9,626 nt of DNA from Geodermatophilaceae bacterium (GTDB lineage Bacteria; Actinomycetota; Actinomycetes; Mycobacteriales; Geodermatophilaceae). A program made the translations under genes and the position numbers. The stretch covers positions 1-9,626 of the forward strand of contig JACCSC010000464.1 in assembly GCA_013813215.1 (NCBI GenBank), read 5' to 3'. The notes under the pieces are model-generated. The model was not told the DNA's origin and ran no database searches. It saw only the letters and a program-made list of their open reading frames with translations. Position 1 is the first letter of the stretch. Every line of letters begins with the position of its first letter. Shown here piece after piece: positions 5,705 through 9,626 of this stretch.

Positions 5705-6421
5705 CTAGAGCGGGCGGAGCAGACCGAACGGCGTGGCCTGCTCGCAGTGCCCCAACGGATTGTCCTGCAGGGCACTCAGGATCTCGGTGGTAGGCAAGGC
5801 GTGCAGCGAGCGAGCGCGGACCGTGCCACCGCGATCGTTGATGTCCACGATCGCCACCTCCGCGCCGAGCCGGCTGGCCAGCCGCTCGCACCACCGCACA
5901 GCGACCTGCGGGGCCAGCGGTGGCAACAGGGTGTCTAGGTACGGCGGACGCATCCCGTCCAGATCCCGGGCCAGGGATCCGGCCAGGCGGTAGAACACAC
6001 CGCGCACCCCCAGCGGGCGGGTCGCCGCGGCGGCCGCGGCCGCGAGCACCACCCGGAGCGCCCCGGCGTGCTCGACGCGGTACTGCATCTTGGCCGGTAT
6101 GGACAGGCCGAGCGAGTCGCCGTGGGGCCGCACCCGCGGGGCGAGCAACCGGGCCACCCACCCGGGTCGCAACGTCGCCGCCGGCACGGCCTGCCCGCTC
6201 AGCAGCACGACCAGCTTCTCAGCTACGAAGACGGTGTCCGTCGGCCGGCAGATCGGCGTCATCGCCACCCGGGCGACGTCAACCAGGTCGTCGTCGGGGC
6301 CGAGCCACGGCGTACGCACCAGGATCCGCTCGTACTCCGCCGATCCACGGCGGATCCGCTCGTGCCGGCACACCTCGAAGTCCCCGCCCAGACGCTCCCT
6401 GCGATCGGCCATGACGCTCAT
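5705..6421 (-). CDS. CofE-like protein, coenzyme F420-0:gamma-glutamyl ligase family
   Basis: A 238-residue protein resembling the CofE/COG1478 family, whose founding member adds glutamate to F420-0 using GTP. Seen here are RILVRTPWLGPDDDLVDVA (residues 32-50), TVFVAEKLVVLLSGQAVP (63-80), a GVRGVFYRLAG block (138-148), EVAIVDINDRGG (188-199) with likely metal-binding Asp, and a C-terminal DNPLGHCEQATPFGLL. These match uncharacterised CofE relatives better than the fused FbiB of actinobacteria, so the exact reaction is unknown. ATG 6421 is chosen because GAGGAGG lies 4 bases upstream. It is convergent with the MurJ-like gene, with 41 bases between the stops and no visible terminator. It is a single gene with no other F420 gene in the window. 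The photolyase further right could use the F420 precursor FO as antenna, but a link is speculative. Confidence 0.75.
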   Translation of the reverse strand: MSVMADRRERLGGDFEVCRHERIRRGSAEYERILVRTPWLGPDDDLVDVARVAMTPICRPTDTVFVAEKLVVLLSGQAVPAATLRPGWVARLLAPRVRPHGDSLGLSIPAKMQYRVEHAGALRVVLAAAAAAATRPLGVRGVFYRLAGSLARDLDGMRPPYLDTLLPPLAPQVAVRWCERLASRLGAEVAIVDINDRGGTVRARSLHALPTTEILSALQDNPLGHCEQATPFGLLRPL

Positions 6422-6425
6422 CTGG

Positions 6426-6432
6426 CCTCCTC
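6426..6432 (-). promoter_or_regulatory. Ribosome-binding site fixing the CofE-like start
   Basis: GAGGAGG on the minus strand ends 4 bases before ATG 6421. The next in-frame ATG (6412) would be 13 bases away, too far, so this site decides the start. It is the strongest Shine-Dalgarno sequence in the window and contrasts with the apparently leaderless alkB, MurJ-like and photolyase genes. Confidence 0.7.
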
Positions 6433-6568
6433 GGTAGGCGACAGCGACGCGGCGACTGTAGGGCCGCAACATGAGAGGGAGATGACAGCGCGCGTCGACC
6501 CGCCGACGTTCGCCGGCAGTTCACCTGAGGGTGTTCCCAGCGCGGGCCGGATGCGCTGAGATGGCGCG

Positions 6569-7804
6569 ATGACGTCCCTGTTCCGGCGTACGACCGTCCT
6601 GCTCGCCTCGACAGTCGTTGCCGCCACCCTCGGCACCGTCCCGACCGCCGGCGCGACGCCGGCCGCTGACGCCGCCGGCACCGTGCGGTTCGCGACCTTC
6701 AACGCCTCGCTCAACCGCAGCGTCGAGGGCGAACTCGTCGCGGACCTGTCCACGCCCGACGACGCGCAGGCGGCGAACGTCGCCGAGATCATCCAGCGCA
6801 CCCGGCCGCAGGTTCTGCTGGTCAACGAGTTCGACTACGACGCCGCCGGCGAGGCCCGACAACTCTTCCAGGACAACTACCTGTCGGTTCCGCACAACGG
6901 TGCCGACCCGATCGACTACCCCTACAGCTACGCCGCGCCGTCGAACACCGGTGTCCCGAGCGGCTTCGACCTGAACAACGACGGCACCGTCGGTGGCCCG
7001 GACGACGCCTTCGGCTTCGGCTTCTTCCCCGGGCAGTTCGGGATGGCGGTCTACTCGATGTTCCCGATCGACACTGCCGCGGTGCGGACGTTCCAGACGT
7101 TCCTCTGGAAGGACATGCCCGGGGCGCTGTTGCCCGACGACCCGGCGACACCGGAACCGGCGGACTGGTACTCCCCCGCCGAACTCGAGGTGTTCCGGCT
7201 GTCCTCGAAGAGCCACTGGGACCTGCCGGTGCAGGTCGACGCGCAGACCGTGCATTTCCTGGTCAGCCACCCGACGCCGCCGGTCTTCGACGGCGAGGAG
7301 GACCGCAACGGGCGGCGAAACTACGACGAGATCGGCTTCTGGGCTGATTACGTCTCGCCGCTGCGCTCGCGCTACGTGTACGACGACGCCGGCGGCCGCG
7401 GGGGTCTCCCGGCCGGCGCCAGCTTCGTCATCGCGGGGGACCAGAACTCCGACCCCCTCGATGGCGACAGCCTGCCCGGCGCCGCGCAGCAGTTGCTGGA
7501 CCACCCGCGCGTCAACGACAGCCGGCCGCCGGACTCCGTCGGCGCGATCCAGGCCGCCAGGCTGCAGGGCGGCGCCAACGACGCCCACGAGTCGCCGGAC
7601 CGCCACGACACGGCCGACTTCGACGACGTCGCCCCGGGCAACCTGCGGGTCGACTACGTACTGCCTTCGGCGGATCTGGGCATCCGGCGCTCGGCGGTGT
7701 TCTGGCCCGTCCCCCGCAGCCCGCTGTACCGGCTCGTGGGCGACGGCAGCTTCCCGGCCCCGAGTTCGGACCACCGGCTGGTCTGGGTCGACCTGCGCCC
7801 CTAG
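6569..7804 (+). CDS. Secreted endonuclease/exonuclease/phosphatase-fold protein
   Basis: A 411-residue exported metal-dependent phosphoesterase of the DNase I-like (EEP) fold. Residues 1-32 are a Sec-type signal peptide (basic FRR, a hydrophobic LLASTVVAATLG core, Ala-rich cleavage region near 28-33). Catalytic-type motifs follow in family order: FATFNASLNR (41-50), the metal-binding Glu in VNEFDYD (85-91), SHPTPP (233-238), GDQNSDPLDG (290-299), VDYVLPS (361-367) and the final SSDHRLVW (399-406). An insert DLNNDGTVGGPD at 134-145 has the DxNxDG spacing of an EF-hand or dockerin calcium loop. The substrate (nucleic acid, sugar phosphate or phospholipid) cannot be told from sequence. ATG 6569 is fixed by the signal peptide; the ribosome-binding sequence is weak (GAGATGG at 6558-6564). 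The 147 bases before it back onto the divergent CofE-like gene. Confidence 0.85.
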   Translation: MTSLFRRTTVLLASTVVAATLGTVPTAGATPAADAAGTVRFATFNASLNRSVEGELVADLSTPDDAQAANVAEIIQRTRPQVLLVNEFDYDAAGEARQLFQDNYLSVPHNGADPIDYPYSYAAPSNTGVPSGFDLNNDGTVGGPDDAFGFGFFPGQFGMAVYSMFPIDTAAVRTFQTFLWKDMPGALLPDDPATPEPADWYSPAELEVFRLSSKSHWDLPVQVDAQTVHFLVSHPTPPVFDGEEDRNGRRNYDEIGFWADYVSPLRSRYVYDDAGGRGGLPAGASFVIAGDQNSDPLDGDSLPGAAQQLLDHPRVNDSRPPDSVGAIQAARLQGGANDAHESPDRHDTADFDDVAPGNLRVDYVLPSADLGIRRSAVFWPVPRSPLYRLVGDGSFPAPSSDHRLVWVDLRP

Positions 7805-7815
7805 CCCCGAGTGGT

Positions 7816-7821
7816 TACGGT
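7816..7821 (+). promoter_or_regulatory. Photolyase -10 box, probable leaderless promoter
   Basis: TACGGT at 7816-7821 fits TANNNT and is followed by six bases (CGCGAC) and then ATG 7828, so the transcript would start at the ATG. No Shine-Dalgarno sequence precedes the gene. This would give the photolyase its own promoter in the 23-base gap after the upstream gene. No good -35 is visible. Confidence 0.45.
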
Positions 7822-7827
7822 CGCGAC

Positions 7828-9171
7828 ATGCCGGCGGTCCTGTGGTTGCGACGTGACCTGCGGCTTTCCGACCACCCGGCGCTGCACGCCGCCCTGGCCG
7901 ACGACGGCCGTGTGGTCCCGCTCTTCGTGCTCGACCCGGCGCTGCTGGGCCCGGCCGGCGGGCCGCGGGTCGCGTTCATGTTGGACTGCCTGCGGGAGCT
8001 GAACCAGGATCTCGACGGCGCTCTCGTGCTGCGCACGGGCAACCCGGTCGACGTCGTACCCGCGCTCGCTCGGGAGGTGGAGGCCAGCGCGGTCCACATC
8101 TCCGCCGACTTCAACCCCTACGGTCGCGCCCGCGACGACAAGGTCGCCGCCGCGCTGGGGGACGTGCCGCTGAACCCGACCGGTTCGCCGTACGCCGTGT
8201 CCCCGGGCCGGGTGCGCAAGGAAGACGGCGAGCCCTACCGCGTCTACACCCCCTTCTACCGGGCCTGGCTGAGGCAAGGCTTCCCCAGCCCGCCGGCCGA
8301 GCCGGAGGTCGTGACCGTGACCGGGCTGCCGAGCGACCGGCTGCCGGCCAAGCCGGACGTCGGGGCGGCCGCGCTGCCGGCCGCCGGCGAACGGGCGGCG
8401 CGCCAACGCTGGCAGGACTTTCGCGACGAGCACCTGCAGCGGTACGCCGATGAACGTAACCGCCCCGACCTGGAGGCGACGAGCCGACTCTCGCCCTACC
8501 TGCGTTGGGGCTGCATTCACCCCCGGACGCCGCTGGCCGACCTGCGGGGACGCACCGGCAAGGGCGCGGAGACCTTCCGCAAGGAGCTGGCATGGCGCGA
8601 GTTCTACGCCGACGTGCTCTTCCACAACCCCGACTCCGCGCGCGAGCCCTACCTGCCGCGCTACGCCGAGCTGCGGGTGGACACCGGGAAGTCCGCTGAC
8701 GAACGCTTCAACGCGTGGACCGAGGGCCGCACCGGCTACCCGATCGTCGACGCCGGCATGCGCCAACTGCTCGTCGAGGGCTGGATCCACAACCGCATCC
8801 GGATGGTCGTCGCCTCGTTCCTGGTCAAGGATCTGCACCTGGGCTGGAAGGAGGGCGCACGGCACTTCATGCGCCACCTCGTGGACGGCGACCTGGCGAG
8901 CAACCAGCACGGTTGGCAGTGGGTGGCCGGCTCGGGCACGGACGCGGCGCCGTTCTACCGCGTCTTCAACCCGGTCAAGCAGGGGCAAAAGTTCGATCCT
9001 GAGGGCAACTACGTCCGCCGCTACGTCCCCGAACTGCGCGGCGTCGACGGCGCTGCGGTGCACACGCCCTGGGAGCTTATCGTGCCGCCCGCGGACTACC
9101 CGGATCCGATCGTCGACCACGCCGAGGAGCGGCAAGAGGCGCTGGCCCGTTACGACGCGGTCAAGGCATGA
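7828..9171 (+). CDS. phrB: Deoxyribodipyrimidine photolyase (class I, cryptochrome/photolyase family)
   Basis: This enzyme repairs UV-induced cyclobutane pyrimidine dimers by blue-light-driven electron transfer from FADH-. The 447-residue product has the normal length. The N-terminal Rossmann antenna domain starts VLWLRRDLRLSDHPAL (residues 4-19). The FAD-binding helical domain carries SRLSPYLRWG (near 217-226), the TGYPIVDAGMRQL block from residue 302, HNRIRMVVASFL from 321, and SNQHGWQW from 358, followed by FYRVFNPVKQGQKFDP. The motifs fit the class I CPD type. The antenna could be methenyltetrahydrofolate or the deazaflavin FO, both known in this class and the latter in Streptomyces griseus; the sequence read by eye does not decide. 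The last codons overlap the next gene (ATGA at 9168-9171), implying cotranslation. The large antisense open frame over it is a codon-bias shadow. Confidence 0.97.
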   Translation: MPAVLWLRRDLRLSDHPALHAALADDGRVVPLFVLDPALLGPAGGPRVAFMLDCLRELNQDLDGALVLRTGNPVDVVPALAREVEASAVHISADFNPYGRARDDKVAAALGDVPLNPTGSPYAVSPGRVRKEDGEPYRVYTPFYRAWLRQGFPSPPAEPEVVTVTGLPSDRLPAKPDVGAAALPAAGERAARQRWQDFRDEHLQRYADERNRPDLEATSRLSPYLRWGCIHPRTPLADLRGRTGKGAETFRKELAWREFYADVLFHNPDSAREPYLPRYAELRVDTGKSADERFNAWTEGRTGYPIVDAGMRQLLVEGWIHNRIRMVVASFLVKDLHLGWKEGARHFMRHLVDGDLASNQHGWQWVAGSGTDAAPFYRVFNPVKQGQKFDPEGNYVRRYVPELRGVDGAAVHTPWELIVPPADYPDPIVDHAEERQEALARYDAVKA

Positions 9172-9626
9172 CCGCCGAGATCGACCGGGTCACCGCGGCG
9201 TTCACGGCCCGGCTCGGGTCGCTCGACCTCCCACTGCCCGGCTCGGGCCGCACGGAGCAGCGGTGGAGCGGCCTGGCCGAGCTCGCGCGGGAGGACCTGG
9301 CCGTAGCAAGACTCGCCGAGGGTCACGTCGACGCCGTGGCGATCCTGGCCGAGCTGGCCGGGCCGGCGCCCCGGCCCGGGACGCGCTGGGGCGTCTGGGC
9401 GGCCGAACCGCCGCATCCGGTGCTCGGTGCCGAGCAGCGCCCCGACGGCTGGCGGCTGACCGGCACCAAGCCATGGTGCTCGGGCGCCCACGCCTGCACG
9501 CATGCCCTGGTCACCGCGCGCGCCGGTGAGCAGCGTCGGCTGTTCGCGGTCGACCTCGGCACTGGTAGCACGGCGCCGGTGGAGGGCACGTGGCCGGCCG
9601 TGGGGATGGCCGGCAGCGACAGCGGC
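9168..9626 (+). CDS. Acyl-CoA dehydrogenase family protein, N-terminal part (runs off window)
   Basis: The frame is open for 153 codons to the window end. It starts at ATG 9168, which overlaps the photolyase stop as ATGA. The visible part has an N-terminal helical region (LAELAREDLAVARLAEGHVD, residues 37-56) and then the start of the beta domain with DGWRLTGTKPWCSGA (93-107), the classic acyl-CoA dehydrogenase stretch that contacts FAD, followed by a FAVDL strand at 126-130. Members oxidise acyl-CoA thioesters using FAD. Compared with typical members, the region before the beta domain is short (about 90 residues), so this may be an atypical subfamily. The catalytic base lies beyond the window. 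Cotranslation with the photolyase suggests one operon, though no biochemical reason is evident. Confidence 0.88.
   Translation, partial: MTAEIDRVTAAFTARLGSLDLPLPGSGRTEQRWSGLAELAREDLAVARLAEGHVDAVAILAELAGPAPRPGTRWGVWAAEPPHPVLGAEQRPDGWRLTGTKPWCSGAHACTHALVTARAGEQRRLFAVDLGTGSTAPVEGTWPAVGMAGSDSG

Noticed and set aside
6322..6363. Direct repeat GGATCCGCTCGT (6322-6333 and 6352-6363)
   Set aside because: The 30-base spacing is in frame and encodes the two ERI segments of the CofE-like protein, so it is explained by coding sequence.
6561..6572. Three-codon upstream ORF ATG GCG CGA TGA overlapping the EEP start
   Set aside because: The ATGA overlap is curious, but the ORF is so short that chance is likely, and no ribosome-binding sequence precedes it.
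6521..7774. Long minus-strand open frame opposite the secreted EEP gene
   Set aside because: The plus strand encodes a signal peptide and all EEP motifs. The antisense protein is Arg/Val/Gly-rich without a recognisable domain.
7801..9135. A 444-codon minus-strand open frame opposite the photolyase
   Set aside because: The plus strand is an unambiguous photolyase. Long antisense frames arise from strong third-position GC bias.

Overview
The window is GC-rich throughout, with NNC/NNG codon bias, GTG as well as ATG starts, several promoter -10 boxes sitting directly before start codons, and a LexA box of the actinobacterial type. Together with the gene families (DUF1990, a CofE-like F420 ligase homologue, a photolyase coupled to an acyl-CoA dehydrogenase, an actinobacterial caspase-like protein) this points to a high-GC actinomycete, plausibly of the Micromonosporaceae. 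The genus cannot be fixed from the sequence alone.

Left part (1-2850), a mobile and decaying zone. Bases 1-1180 are the right half of an IS21-family insertion sequence: the last codons of istA, an 80-residue unrecognised ORF, and istB, all joined by 4-base start/stop overlaps, then a right end with nested repeats. The element has landed inside a minus-strand gene for a caspase-like (C14) protein, directly after its DVCHAG catalytic-cysteine motif. That gene also carries a +1 frameshift at a run of eight C (G on the coding strand). Next comes tRNA-Arg(CCT), then a minus-strand pseudogene of a winged-helix HTH_42 (AlkZ/YcaQ-like DNA glycosylase) protein with many frameshifts and an internal deletion.

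Middle part (2849-6421), intact single genes: a DUF1990 protein, convergent with an AlkB-type 2-oxoglutarate/Fe(II) dioxygenase whose upstream region holds a perfect TCGAAC-N4-GTTCGA LexA box. Divergent from alkB is a MurJ/MviN-family membrane protein that lacks some arginines important for lipid II flipping in E. coli. Convergent with it is a CofE-like (F420-0:gamma-glutamyl ligase family) protein.

Right part (6569-9626), plus strand: a secreted endonuclease/exonuclease/phosphatase-fold protein with a calcium-loop-like insert, a class I DNA photolyase, and the start of an acyl-CoA dehydrogenase family gene that overlaps the photolyase stop codon and runs off the window.

The theme is DNA damage handling: an SOS-box alkB, a photolyase, and the relic of an AlkZ-like glycosylase. 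I found no CRISPR array and no intact new defence system. The closest thing to one is the broken caspase-like gene.
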